From an uncultured Alphaproteobacteria bacterium (GTDB taxonomy: Bacteria > Pseudomonadota > Alphaproteobacteria > Rickettsiales > UBA1997): 6,762 nt of DNA. A program made the position numbers and the translations under genes. Each line of letters opens with the position of its first letter. Within the stretch, counting starts at the first letter, position 1. Below are positions 1-6,133 of the stretch, one piece after another. The DNA lies in NCBI GenBank assembly GCA_903837365.1, contig CAILUF010000071.1, positions 1-6,762 on the forward strand. The letters run 5' to 3'. The notes beneath the pieces were generated by a model. That model saw nothing but the letters and a program-made list of their open reading frames with translations, searched no databases and had not been told where the DNA came from.

Positions 1-408
1 AGCTTGTCGAGTAGTCTCTTCTAGCAATAATTGGATTATTTTATTATGCGAGGCAAGCGTTTCTTTTGGTGAAGCCAAATCTGCTGGTGAAGCATTTTGT
101 GTAAGTTGCGAATTAACAAGTTCTTTTAATTTTGTAACTTCATCAGTTAATTCTTTAATTTTATTTTGGAATTCTTCCAAAGATTTCAAATCCTCAACTT
201 TCGAATCCTCTCTTGGTATATTAACAGTTTCAGTTGTGTGAATAGGGGGAGTAGGGGGAGTAGGGGGAGTGGGAGGTCGGCGAGCCCCTCCAAAAGCAGC
301 TCTAGCATCTTCAGGAACAATTGAACGATCATCAACGTAACTAAATGGCTCTCTAGGCGATTTTTTTGGATCTTTAACTTCCTTACTCTCTTTAACTTCC
401 TTACTCAT
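1..408 (-). CDS. Unrecognised low-complexity protein with PPT repeats and coiled coil (3' end cut by window edge)
   Basis: This open frame starts at an ATG (408-406) and stays open for 136 codons to the left edge, so the C-terminus is missing. I do not recognise a family. The N-terminus is highly charged and begins with a duplicated hexapeptide (SKEVKE then SKEVKD, residues 2-13). Residues 45-55 are a proline-rich linker, RRPPTPPTPPTPPI, encoded by a 9-bp tandem repeat. Residues about 72-100 are rich in Leu, Glu and Lys with heptad-like spacing (VEDLKSLEEF, then IKELTDEVTKLKELV) and probably form a coiled coil. There is no signal peptide or membrane segment in the visible part, so it is probably cytosolic or an effector/scaffold-like protein. 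The start has no Shine-Dalgarno, but a TATAAT box lies about 40 bp upstream. It is separated from the metal transporter gene by 343 bp and is unlikely to share its operon. Reality as a gene is supported by the long open frame and structured composition; function is unknown. Confidence 0.62.
   Translation of the reverse strand, partial: MSKEVKESKEVKDPKKSPREPFSYVDDRSIVPEDARAAFGGARRPPTPPTPPTPPIHTTETVNIPREDSKVEDLKSLEEFQNKIKELTDEVTKLKELVNSQLTQNASPADLASPKETLASHNKIIQLLLEETTRQA
244..270. repeat. 9-bp tandem microsatellite, three exact copies (AGGGGGAGT)
   Basis: The unit aggggggagt-like 9-mer (exactly aggggg followed by agt) occurs three times in a row at 244-252, 253-261 and 262-270, followed by a partial, diverged copy to 277. 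On the coding (minus) strand it encodes Pro-Pro-Thr repeats in the left-edge protein. It is strikingly G-rich in an AT-rich window. Because the unit is a multiple of three, copy-number change would lengthen or shorten the linker without breaking the frame. Confidence 0.9.
371..406. repeat. 18-bp exact tandem duplication at the 5' end of the left-edge gene
   Basis: Positions 371-388 and 389-406 are identical 18-mers. In the minus-strand reading frame they encode residues 2-13 as two near-identical hexapeptides (SKEVKE, SKEVKD). An exact nucleotide match suggests a recent in-frame slippage or duplication event directly after the start codon. Confidence 0.9.
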
Positions 409-443
409 TATATTTTATTTGTTATTTTTAGAATATTTATCAG

Positions 444-500
444 ATCATAATTATAACTCAAAATCAATATCTCAACAATATTTTTAATATCAATTATGAT
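444..500. repeat. 9-bp perfect inverted repeat flanking the candidate promoter
   Basis: ATCATAATT at 444-452 is the exact reverse complement of AATTATGAT at 492-500, with 39 bp between the arms. The arms bracket the candidate -35/-10 region, as paired operator half-sites might. All pairs but one are A-T, so chance occurrence is quite possible. Confidence 0.35.
450..478 (-). promoter_or_regulatory. Candidate sigma-70-type promoter for the left-edge gene
   Basis: On the minus strand a perfect TATAAT lies at 455-450. The hexamer 17 bp upstream (478-473) is TTGTTG, only a partial -35 match. An alternative TTGAGA (475-470) is a better -35 but its 14-bp spacing is too short. Transcription would start near 443, giving a 5' leader of about 35 nt before the ATG at 408. 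In DNA this AT-rich a TATAAT can arise by chance, so confidence is limited. Confidence 0.4.
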
Positions 501-648
501 TTAATCAAGAAGTTTTATATAAAATTTATAAAACATAATTATCAATAGAAATTAACTAATATTATTTTCAATAATTAATGTTATTTCAGCTCTAAAATTG
601 ATATTTTATGAATTAACAATTCTAGCGTGATCTTTTTGGCTAAAATTG

Positions 649-738
649 AAAAAAAAGCCTCAAGCTGTAGGTTTGCACTAGAGAGAATTTAACTGTATTG
701 CCACTTAGAAAAGATGATTGGTGATCATGGCTTTGAGG
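649..738 (-). terminator. Candidate intrinsic terminator or structured 3' UTR after the zntB-like gene
   Basis: Read on the minus strand, the transcript leaving the metal transporter gene (stop at 752) meets CCTCAAAGC (738-730). This can pair with GCTTGAGG (665-658) in an 8-bp stem with one bulged base. Then comes a single C and eight U residues (656-649), the hallmark of an intrinsic terminator. The 64-nt loop contains a perfect 5-bp hairpin at 728-714. A competing short hairpin, roughly 674-655 with one mismatch, also abuts the U tract. Either form could terminate. The long loop is unusual for a simple terminator. Confidence 0.45.
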
Positions 739-751
739 ATATTAACAACGA

Positions 752-1726
752 TTAAAACCAATTTTTATTTTTAAAAAACAGCGCTAAAAGAATAGCAATT
801 AAAAACATTATTCCTGAAAATATAAAAAAACCATGCGGGTTTTGCGACCCAGGAATATCGTTAAAATTCATTCCGAATAATCCGGTAAAAAAAGTTAAAG
901 GCATAAAAATAATTGCGACAACGGAAAGCTTAAACATATTGCGGTTGATGCGTTCATTGAGGTAATGCATTAATTCATCTTGCAAAATTTTTGCGCGACT
1001 TGCCACCTCCTCAGCTTCTTCAAGCATTTGACTAATATGATCAAAATTTTCTTGAAAATGTCGACGTGAAAAATCATTAATCCAACTTGATTCCAAATAT
1101 CGCAATTTGCCAATCATTTCTTTTTGTGGAGCGAGATAACGTTTAAAAACCGCAATTTGCGAACGCAGTGGAATAATTTCTTCGCGCAAATTTACATTCG
1201 AAGAATGCGAAATTTTAGTTTCAATTTCATCAATTTTATCACCAATTGCATAAAGAAATGGCGAAGTGGTTGAAATGGTTTGATCAATCAAATTATACAA
1301 AAATTCTTCAGCAGATTTAATATTTATGCCACGATCAAGTTGATTTTTTATTTCATAAACTGCACGCATATCTTGACGCTGTAAGGTAATAATGCGATCC
1401 TTATCAATCCACATTCTAAGTGATACCATTTCTTCTGGTTCAACTGCATTCAGGGCAACACTACGCATTATAACCAGAAGTCCATTATTAAATTCAGTAA
1501 CGCGAGGACGAGTTTCTTCGGCAATTAATGCTTCTATAATCAAATGATCGATATAATTTACTTTTTGCAATAGCCATCTTTTTGAAAATTCATTATTGGC
1601 ATCAAGATGAACCCAAGATAAACCTTCATTTTTTAATTCACCAGCTACCCTACTCTCGTCAACCTTTAACGGCTTTTGATCGTGATTAAAAGAATATGAA
1701 AATAAGATATGATCGTGTTTATTCAT
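752..1726 (-). CDS. zntB: CorA-superfamily metal ion transporter, ZntB type
   Basis: This inner-membrane divalent-cation transporter belongs to the CorA superfamily and most resembles ZntB, the zinc transporter. Its 324 residues match the length of E. coli ZntB, and it shares ZntB-like blocks: ETRPRV (residues 71-76), LRMWIDKDRI (103-112) and FKRYLAPQKE (194-203). The large N-terminal cytosolic domain ends in a long helix. Two C-terminal membrane segments follow (about 265-284 and 299-318), with the pore signature FFTGLFGMN (279-287) and then IPG between them, and a short basic tail. GMN is the canonical CorA signature; E. coli ZntB has GVN at this place, so substrate (Zn2+, Mg2+ or other) is not settled by sequence. 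I chose the ATG at 1726; a TTG three codons upstream (1735) is in frame, but neither has a Shine-Dalgarno. It lies 55 bp after the SDR gene and may be read from the same transcript or from its own promoter. Confidence 0.93.
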   Translation of the reverse strand: MNKHDHILFSYSFNHDQKPLKVDESRVAGELKNEGLSWVHLDANNEFSKRWLLQKVNYIDHLIIEALIAEETRPRVTEFNNGLLVIMRSVALNAVEPEEMVSLRMWIDKDRIITLQRQDMRAVYEIKNQLDRGINIKSAEEFLYNLIDQTISTTSPFLYAIGDKIDEIETKISHSSNVNLREEIIPLRSQIAVFKRYLAPQKEMIGKLRYLESSWINDFSRRHFQENFDHISQMLEEAEEVASRAKILQDELMHYLNERINRNMFKLSVVAIIFMPLTFFTGLFGMNFNDIPGSQNPHGFFIFSGIMFLIAILLALFFKNKNWF

Positions 1727-1754
1727 TTTTAACAATTATTTTAGTTGTAAGTAA

Positions 1755-1781
1755 ATTATGTGTATTATCGATAATAGTAAA
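1755..1781 (-). promoter_or_regulatory. Possible promoter with embedded 14-bp palindrome upstream of the zntB-like gene
   Basis: TATTATCGATAATA (1763-1776) is a perfect palindrome in the short gap between the SDR stop and the transporter start. On the minus strand it sits between a -35-like TTTACT (1781-1776) and a -10-like CATAAT (1760-1755) with 15-bp spacing, a typical place for a repressor operator. The promoter match is weak and the palindrome is mostly A-T. No U tract follows, so it is not a terminator. A metal-responsive regulator is one guess, but I cannot assign one. Confidence 0.3.
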
Positions 1782-2549
1782 CTATTTATCTTTTTTATAA
1801 ACATAATTAATAAATTTCAAATAAAAATTATTAGGTAAATGACGCAAAAATTTCATAAAAAAAGTGAATTTTTTTGGAAAATGAATTTCAAAATCTTTAC
1901 GCTCCAATCCTTGAAAAATATAGTCACTCGCCTTATTTGCCGAAATTAAAAAAGGCATTTTAAAATTATTTTTTGCCGTTAATTCAGTTGCAACAAATCC
2001 TGGATTTATAATTGATAAATCAATTTTATTGGCCAATAATTCCGGATAAATTCCTTCAAATAAATTTATCAATCCTGCTTTCGATGCACCATACGCAAAT
2101 GATTTGGGAAGTCCACGATAACCTGCAACACTTGCGATAACGGCGATATGACCAAAATTTTGCTTGAGCATTTTTTTTCCAACAATATCAAGAAAATGAA
2201 GGCCTGAGACTAAATTTACATTAAGAATTTCAACTGCTAATTTGTGATCAAAATCATGTAAACTCATTTGATCGTAAATCGCTGGAGCAAAAATTACTAA
2301 ATCAATTTTATTAAATTTTTCAAAAATTAATTGATTTACATTCACAAAATTATTGTAATCAACAACATCGAAAGCAAAAAATTCAAACTGATTTCCTAAA
2401 TTTTTATTAAGAGAAATTTGCTGTTTTATTTCTTGTAATTTAGTAACTCTTCGTGCCGAAATTATTACATTCCAACCTGAGGTGTAATATTTTTTAGCAA
2501 GCTCTAAACCTATACCACTACTTGCACCGATGATCCAACAATTTTTCAT
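1782..2549 (-). CDS. Short-chain dehydrogenase/reductase (SDR family)
   Basis: This is a classical SDR NAD(P)-dependent oxidoreductase of 255 residues, normal for the family. The Rossmann dinucleotide motif GASSGIG is at residues 8-14. A basic pair, ARR (32-34), follows the second strand and hints at NADP(H) preference. The catalytic tetrad is visible: Asn112 (NVN), Ser140 (IASVAG), Tyr153 and Lys157 (YGASK), followed by NPGFVATEL (182-190). The usual NNAG after strand 4 is replaced by FAPAI. The C-terminus is rich in Lys and aromatic residues and may touch the membrane. The ATG at 2549 is preferred because the dinucleotide motif then starts at the normal distance; a TTG at 2576 would add nine residues and overlap the previous gene. 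It starts 1 bp after the DUF3833 stop, so the two are probably translationally coupled. SDRs recur in this DUF3833/CFA cluster. The substrate is unknown; a lipid-derived alcohol or ketone is a guess. Confidence 0.93.
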   Translation of the reverse strand: MKNCWIIGASSGIGLELAKKYYTSGWNVIISARRVTKLQEIKQQISLNKNLGNQFEFFAFDVVDYNNFVNVNQLIFEKFNKIDLVIFAPAIYDQMSLHDFDHKLAVEILNVNLVSGLHFLDIVGKKMLKQNFGHIAVIASVAGYRGLPKSFAYGASKAGLINLFEGIYPELLANKIDLSIINPGFVATELTAKNNFKMPFLISANKASDYIFQGLERKDFEIHFPKKFTFFMKFLRHLPNNFYLKFINYVYKKDK

Positions 2550-2550
2550 T

Positions 2551-3093
2551 TTAAATGCCGATTTTCTTAAAGCCAATGGTAAGCGTTGCTACTTTAAAAC
2601 CGAATTTTTTAATCGTTGAAATATTAATCAATGAGTCATTATCGATTAAATACATCCAGTCATTAATTGCAAAATTATATTTTTTTTCGCCAACTGGTAT
2701 TGTTAAAACATATTGCATTCTAACAGCGTTACCATATTGCTCGCCTCTAGCCATTCCAACAACATCATGAGCTTGAGCTGTAAAATTATTATCATCGATC
2801 ATCTTAATATTCCATTGTCTTTGCTCAGTTTTTTTATCTGAAAAAATAAAATCTTCTTTGAGAATTCCTTCATTACCTTGCCAAGAACCAAACATTTTAA
2901 CGGTAAAAGTTTTAATAACTTTACCGCGATGATCTTGCAGGATTCCGTATGCCTCGAGTGATCCGCGGAAAAAATTGCGAACATCGAATTTTGGCATATT
3001 TTCTTGATAAATTTTTGGACTAGCTGATGAACATGAAAAACCAAACATAAGCATGAAAATTAAAGTTAAAGAATTTTGAGTAATTTTATGCAT
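2551..3093 (-). CDS. DUF3833 family protein, putative envelope lipoprotein
   Basis: This 180-residue protein matches the DUF3833 family as I remember it: a secreted N-terminus, then a compact beta-rich domain. The hydrophobic segment at about 9-20 ends in GFSCSS. Cys21 would be the lipidated residue, although the lipobox is poor (Gly at -3, Phe at -2), so a plain signal peptide remains possible. Family-like blocks follow: FFRGSLEAYGILQDHRGKV (41-59), the FGSWQG turn (68-73), LKEDFIFSD (78-86), the AQAHDVVGMARG stretch (106-117) and INDWMYLIDNDSLINIS (143-159). Its biochemical function is not known. It repeatedly neighbours CFA-like and SDR genes, which suggests a role in envelope lipid modification or stress. 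The gene follows the transporter by 25 bp and runs to within 1 bp of the SDR start. No Shine-Dalgarno is visible; a TATAAT just before the ATG lacks a -35. Confidence 0.9.
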   Translation of the reverse strand: MHKITQNSLTLIFMLMFGFSCSSASPKIYQENMPKFDVRNFFRGSLEAYGILQDHRGKVIKTFTVKMFGSWQGNEGILKEDFIFSDKKTEQRQWNIKMIDDNNFTAQAHDVVGMARGEQYGNAVRMQYVLTIPVGEKKYNFAINDWMYLIDNDSLINISTIKKFGFKVATLTIGFKKIGI

Positions 3094-3118
3094 ATTTATT
3101 ATAAACCAATATTATTTT

Positions 3119-4387
3119 TTAAAAATCTTTGATTTTTCTTAACTTACGCAATTTGACAATTATGTAGATTTTTAGCAATGATGGAATTACCGAATAAACA
3201 TAAGGAATAGCCCATAAGCCCTTATTAGCATAACTACCAATTTTATAATCAAAGAAACCTAGGACGATTAAACTTGCCGATGAAGCAATAACCAAGCCAA
3301 GCTTAACGACCATATTCCACACGGCAATGTAAGAAGCAACTTTTTCTTTCTTATCGTAAATCAGATTGGCGATAATGGCTGGAGGAATTATTAAATCAGC
3401 ACCTAAAAACATTCCCGACGCAAAACAAACTATAAAAAATAAATCAGCAGTAGTTTCACCAAGCAAGCAATTAAAAATAAAAGTTACCACACTGCCAATT
3501 AAAGAGATAATCCAAATATTTATCATACCATGTTTTTGCGCAAGTTTTTTCCACATGCCAATAAAAATACATCCTGCCAAAAAATATACTCCGAGAAAAA
3601 AACCAAGTTTTGACGAGGAACGAAGGACATCTTCAACATAAAAGAAAATTACCGAAGCTGGAATACTAACGGCAAGCGCATTAATAAAAAATATTTTCAA
3701 ATAATTCATGAAAATTGAATTGGTTCTAATTTCATTAAAAACATTTCTAAAACTAATGCGCGAGTAATGTTCGATTTTACTAATTTTCAAAGTTCTAAAG
3801 AAAGCGATTAATATCACGAAGATTAAAACCACAAAAATTGCACTTGAGTAAAAATAACTAGTTTTCAAATCGCTTGCGACAAAATTAGATAAGACGCTTG
3901 GCAAAATTGAGGCAATTAAAATGCCAATCAAACCGCAGAATTCCTTGGCCGAATTAATCGCTAAACGTTCTTTTTGATTTTTAGCAATGAATACTGCAAT
4001 AGCTTCATAGTTAATAATTGCAAAATTGAAAAAAGTATAAGTTGCAATTAATGAAATAACAAACCAAACACAAATCATTTCTTTATTAAATGAAATTGGT
4101 GGATTAAATAAGCCAAAAAACGATATTGAGAGTAATATTGAACTGTATAAAATTATTCTTTTTTGAGAAATTTTTTTATGGATAAAATAGCTTGATAAAT
4201 AACCAACGAATGGACCTTGAAGCATATCAACTCCTCGTGCAATAAGCAATAAAACTCCAAGCAAGGATAGATTAACGCCATATTCCTTAGCATAAAAACC
4301 ATTGATATTTACATAGATTGGCAAACCAACAAAGGCAAGAGGCAATGATAAGATTGCATAGCTAAATAATTGTTTTTTATTAATCAT
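3119..4387 (-). CDS. MFS transporter of the GPH (MelB-like) type
   Basis: The 422-residue protein has about 12 hydrophobic segments, with a central cytosolic loop near residues 198-226, as in the major facilitator superfamily. The N-terminal pattern GLPIYVNINGFYAKEYGV (21-38), followed by LARGVD-like R51-G-V-D54 and GPFVGYLSS (58-66), resembles the glycoside-pentoside-hexuronide/cation symporter family. A second family-like block is GADLIIPPAI (329-338). By comparison with MelB, Asp54 matches one cation-site acid (Asp55), but the second (Asp59) is Gly58 here, so sodium coupling may be lost. The substrate is unknown. Its location between envelope-lipid genes suggests a lipid precursor or a hydrophobic or sugar-linked compound rather than a nutrient sugar, which is inference. 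It overlaps the previous gene by 8 bp and has the best Shine-Dalgarno of the window (AGGAG, 6 nt before the ATG), so it is likely coupled to upstream translation. Confidence 0.88.
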   Translation of the reverse strand: MINKKQLFSYAILSLPLAFVGLPIYVNINGFYAKEYGVNLSLLGVLLLIARGVDMLQGPFVGYLSSYFIHKKISQKRIILYSSILLSISFFGLFNPPISFNKEMICVWFVISLIATYTFFNFAIINYEAIAVFIAKNQKERLAINSAKEFCGLIGILIASILPSVLSNFVASDLKTSYFYSSAIFVVLIFVILIAFFRTLKISKIEHYSRISFRNVFNEIRTNSIFMNYLKIFFINALAVSIPASVIFFYVEDVLRSSSKLGFFLGVYFLAGCIFIGMWKKLAQKHGMINIWIISLIGSVVTFIFNCLLGETTADLFFIVCFASGMFLGADLIIPPAIIANLIYDKKEKVASYIAVWNMVVKLGLVIASSASLIVLGFFDYKIGSYANKGLWAIPYVYSVIPSLLKIYIIVKLRKLRKIKDF

Positions 4388-4928
4388 TTTTTTCTCCTAA
4401 GATTGTTGAAGTCATTTGCGGATAGCTAGAGTTTTTGCTTAGCCAAATATCGACGAAATATCTGGCTAATTTTACATCATCAATCGAACCAATTAATTGA
4501 TGATTTAAAAAAATATCCACTTTTTTTTGCGGTGAAAATATAGCTACTTTGCTGTCACCTTTTTTTACATCAAGAAAAATTTTATTAAATTCCCCTTCAT
4601 AGACGATTAATTCATTTTTATTATCAATTTTTTGTATTCGCGCAATTTCTTCGATAGTTCTTTTTACTAAATTTTCTTTGCTAAAATTCATTTTATAAGT
4701 AATTTCTATTGCAAATTTTTTACTGTAGGAAAATTTATTTGTTTCGCTATAAAGCTTGATATTGTAGACGTTAAAGCCATATACTTTTAAATTATATTGG
4801 CCAATTAAATTTGGGGTAACTAATTGCTTAGTAATCTCATTTGCTAAATTAAGTTGTGATGAATTATCAATTTCTTTAAAACCAGCAGAAAAAAGTAATA
4901 TTAAAGAAAATGTAATTAGTTTAAACAT
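4380..4928 (-). CDS. Secreted chalcone-isomerase-like protein
   Basis: This 182-residue protein has an N-terminal signal peptide (hydrophobic 4-14, likely cleavage after Ala15-Gly16) and a bacterial chalcone-isomerase-like domain. The recognisable blocks are LIGQYNLKVYGFNVYNIKLYS (41-61), the FAIEITYKMNFSKENLV stretch (72-88), an EEIARI helix (93-98) and the C-terminal LIGSIDDVKLARYFVDIWL (145-163). These match the family pattern of a short NG/NH turn, then IGxIDD, then an FxDIWL helix. Bacterial members are not known to isomerise chalcones; related folds bind fatty acids, so a periplasmic lipid-binding role is plausible but inferred. It starts 3 bp after the CFA-like stop and overlaps the transporter start by 8 bp, which ties it to the same operon. 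No Shine-Dalgarno is seen before the ATG. Confidence 0.85.
   Translation of the reverse strand: MFKLITFSLILLFSAGFKEIDNSSQLNLANEITKQLVTPNLIGQYNLKVYGFNVYNIKLYSETNKFSYSKKFAIEITYKMNFSKENLVKRTIEEIARIQKIDNKNELIVYEGEFNKIFLDVKKGDSKVAIFSPQKKVDIFLNHQLIGSIDDVKLARYFVDIWLSKNSSYPQMTSTILGEKND
4394..4398 (-). promoter_or_regulatory. Shine-Dalgarno site of the MFS transporter gene
   Basis: AGGAG lies 6 nt upstream of the ATG at 4387, inside the last codons of the chalcone-isomerase-like gene. It is the only canonical ribosome binding site I find among the genes here, and it fixes the transporter start despite the 8-bp overlap. It suggests the transporter is initiated independently or by reinitiation, unlike its neighbours. 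Confidence 0.75.
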
Positions 4929-4931
4929 GTT

Positions 4932-6089
4932 TTATTGTTTTTTAATAAGCTCGAATTGAACAACGCTAGTTCTTTCAACACTAAAACCAGCGATACAATA
5001 TGCCAGATAAAATCGCCATTTACGAATAAATTCTTCAGAGAAACCTAATTTGCGAATTTCATGATGTTTTTGATCAAAATTGTGTAACCAAATTTTTAGT
5101 GTTTTTACATAATCATTGGCAAAAGATAATTCACTAATAATCGAAAAATTATATTGGCTAGCAAGCTCATGGATCGTTGATTTTGAAGGAAGAACTCCTC
5201 CTGGGAAAATATGTTTTTGAATAAAATCTACACGATTTTTATAATCAGCAAAAATCTTTTCATCAATGGTAATTATTTGCAAAATTGCTTTGCCATTAAT
5301 TCGCAAACAACTATTAAGAATTTGAAAATATTTACGCCAATATTCCTGACCAACCGCTTCAAACATTTCAATAGAAACGATGTTATCGTAAATACCTTTT
5401 TCATCGCGATAATCTTGCAAATAAATCTCAACTTGTGATTGATAATTACGCAAACGATTAAGTGCAAAATTGCGTTGTTGTTGCGATAATGTTAAACCGG
5501 TTATTTTGTAATTCGACTTAACTGCCTGTTCGATAAATCCACCCCATCCACAACCAATTTCCAAAATAGTTTCACCGCATAATTTATCAATAATTGCTTG
5601 ATATTTTTTATTTTGCGCTTGCGCTAAATCGATATTTTTATCAAGAAATAATGCACTGGAATAAGTCATGGTTTTATCAAGCCATAATTCATAAAATTCA
5701 TTTCCTAAATCATAATGATAACTGATGTTTTTTTTACTACCCGATAAAGTATTTTTCTTAAAAAAATTTTTAAAATAAAGCAATAAAAACTGGAATTTTT
5801 TAGCATGAAAAAAACGCTCTAGACAATTGGCATTACTACTTAGGAATGTTAGCAAATTAACGATATCACTACTATGCCATTTTTCGTTAATATATGATTC
5901 ACCAAAAACAATATCACCACCCAAAATTAATTGCTCGATAATCGCTTCATCTTCAATTGTGATATCAGCATTTGCACCAACTTTTTTTCCAGCAAACTCA
6001 AAAGTTTCTTGCGATTGTTTTAGTATAACTGACAGCGATCCATATTCTATATGCTCAAAAGCTTGTTTTAAAAAATCGTTTTTTTTCAT
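4932..6089 (-). CDS. Cyclopropane-fatty-acid-synthase-family SAM-dependent methyltransferase
   Basis: This 385-residue enzyme transfers a methyl or methylene unit from S-adenosylmethionine to unsaturated acyl chains of membrane phospholipids. An N-terminal lipid-binding-type domain (about 1-110, with GGDIVFGESYINEKW at 57-71) precedes the catalytic domain. Visible motifs are YHYDLGNEFY (124-133), MTYSSALF (141-148), the SAM-binding LEIGCGWGG (176-184), LTLSQQQ (199-205), LQDYRD (224-229), EMFEAVG (241-247) and IFPGGVLPS (294-302). Aligned by eye with E. coli Cfa, the bicarbonate ligands Cys139 and His266 correspond to Ser145 and Gln271. Glu239 and Tyr317 are kept as Glu244 and Tyr327. This resembles the LQxITI subclass rather than canonical Cfa. 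It may therefore methylate (UfaM-like, as in furan-fatty-acid synthesis) rather than cyclopropanate. I leave the symbol blank for that reason. The ATG is followed at once by an A8 run and has no Shine-Dalgarno. It lies 44 bp after the DUF1365 gene and 3 bp before the next. Confidence 0.94.
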   Translation of the reverse strand: MKKNDFLKQAFEHIEYGSLSVILKQSQETFEFAGKKVGANADITIEDEAIIEQLILGGDIVFGESYINEKWHSSDIVNLLTFLSSNANCLERFFHAKKFQFLLLYFKNFFKKNTLSGSKKNISYHYDLGNEFYELWLDKTMTYSSALFLDKNIDLAQAQNKKYQAIIDKLCGETILEIGCGWGGFIEQAVKSNYKITGLTLSQQQRNFALNRLRNYQSQVEIYLQDYRDEKGIYDNIVSIEMFEAVGQEYWRKYFQILNSCLRINGKAILQIITIDEKIFADYKNRVDFIQKHIFPGGVLPSKSTIHELASQYNFSIISELSFANDYVKTLKIWLHNFDQKHHEIRKLGFSEEFIRKWRFYLAYCIAGFSVERTSVVQFELIKKQ

Positions 6090-6133
6090 AATATTTTTAA
6101 ATTTATCGCATTTACTTATTCAATTAATAAAAT

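Larger units (their letters stand above)
409..751. other. 343-bp gene-free spacer
   Basis: No credible coding frame is present on either strand. The right part (about 655-740) is less AT-rich than the rest and holds the terminator-like structure for the metal transporter gene. The left part (about 443-500) holds a TATAAT box and a 9-bp inverted repeat ahead of the left-edge gene. The middle (about 500-645) is nearly pure A/T with no structure I can defend. No tRNA, rRNA or recognisable riboswitch is seen. Confidence 0.7.

Noticed and set aside
634..645. Imperfect palindrome TTTTGGCTAAAA in the spacer
   Set aside because: Short, imperfect and mostly A-T; expected by chance in this composition.
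727..774. Short plus-strand ATG frame of 15 codons
   Set aside because: Too short, no ribosome binding site, overlaps the end of the metal transporter gene.
1727..1735. TTG start giving a three-residue longer metal transporter
   Set aside because: The ATG at 1726 is in frame, preferred, and gives a length in line with ZntB; the TTG has no supporting Shine-Dalgarno.
2550..2576. TTG start giving a nine-residue longer SDR that overlaps DUF3833
   Set aside because: The ATG at 2549 puts the Rossmann motif at the usual position near the N-terminus and leaves a neat 1-bp gap.
2555..2770. Plus-strand open frames antisense to the operon (also 3366-3641, 5211-5438, 5827-6141, 6479-6697)
   Set aside because: All lie opposite well-supported minus-strand genes, have no family-like motifs and no ribosome binding site; they are shadows.
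2799..3044. Minus-strand frame of 81 codons within the DUF3833 gene
   Set aside because: It lies wholly inside a recognisable gene in another frame and its sequence has no coherent features; same for 5273-5467 within the CFA-like gene.
3098..3103. TATAAT just before the DUF3833 start
   Set aside because: No -35 at suitable distance, and transcription would begin at or within the start codon; likely chance in AT-rich DNA.
3121..3137. Hairpin AAAAATC-TTT-GATTTTT at the end of the transporter gene
   Set aside because: The stem has a single G-C pair and on the minus strand is followed by A residues, not U; it is not a credible terminator.
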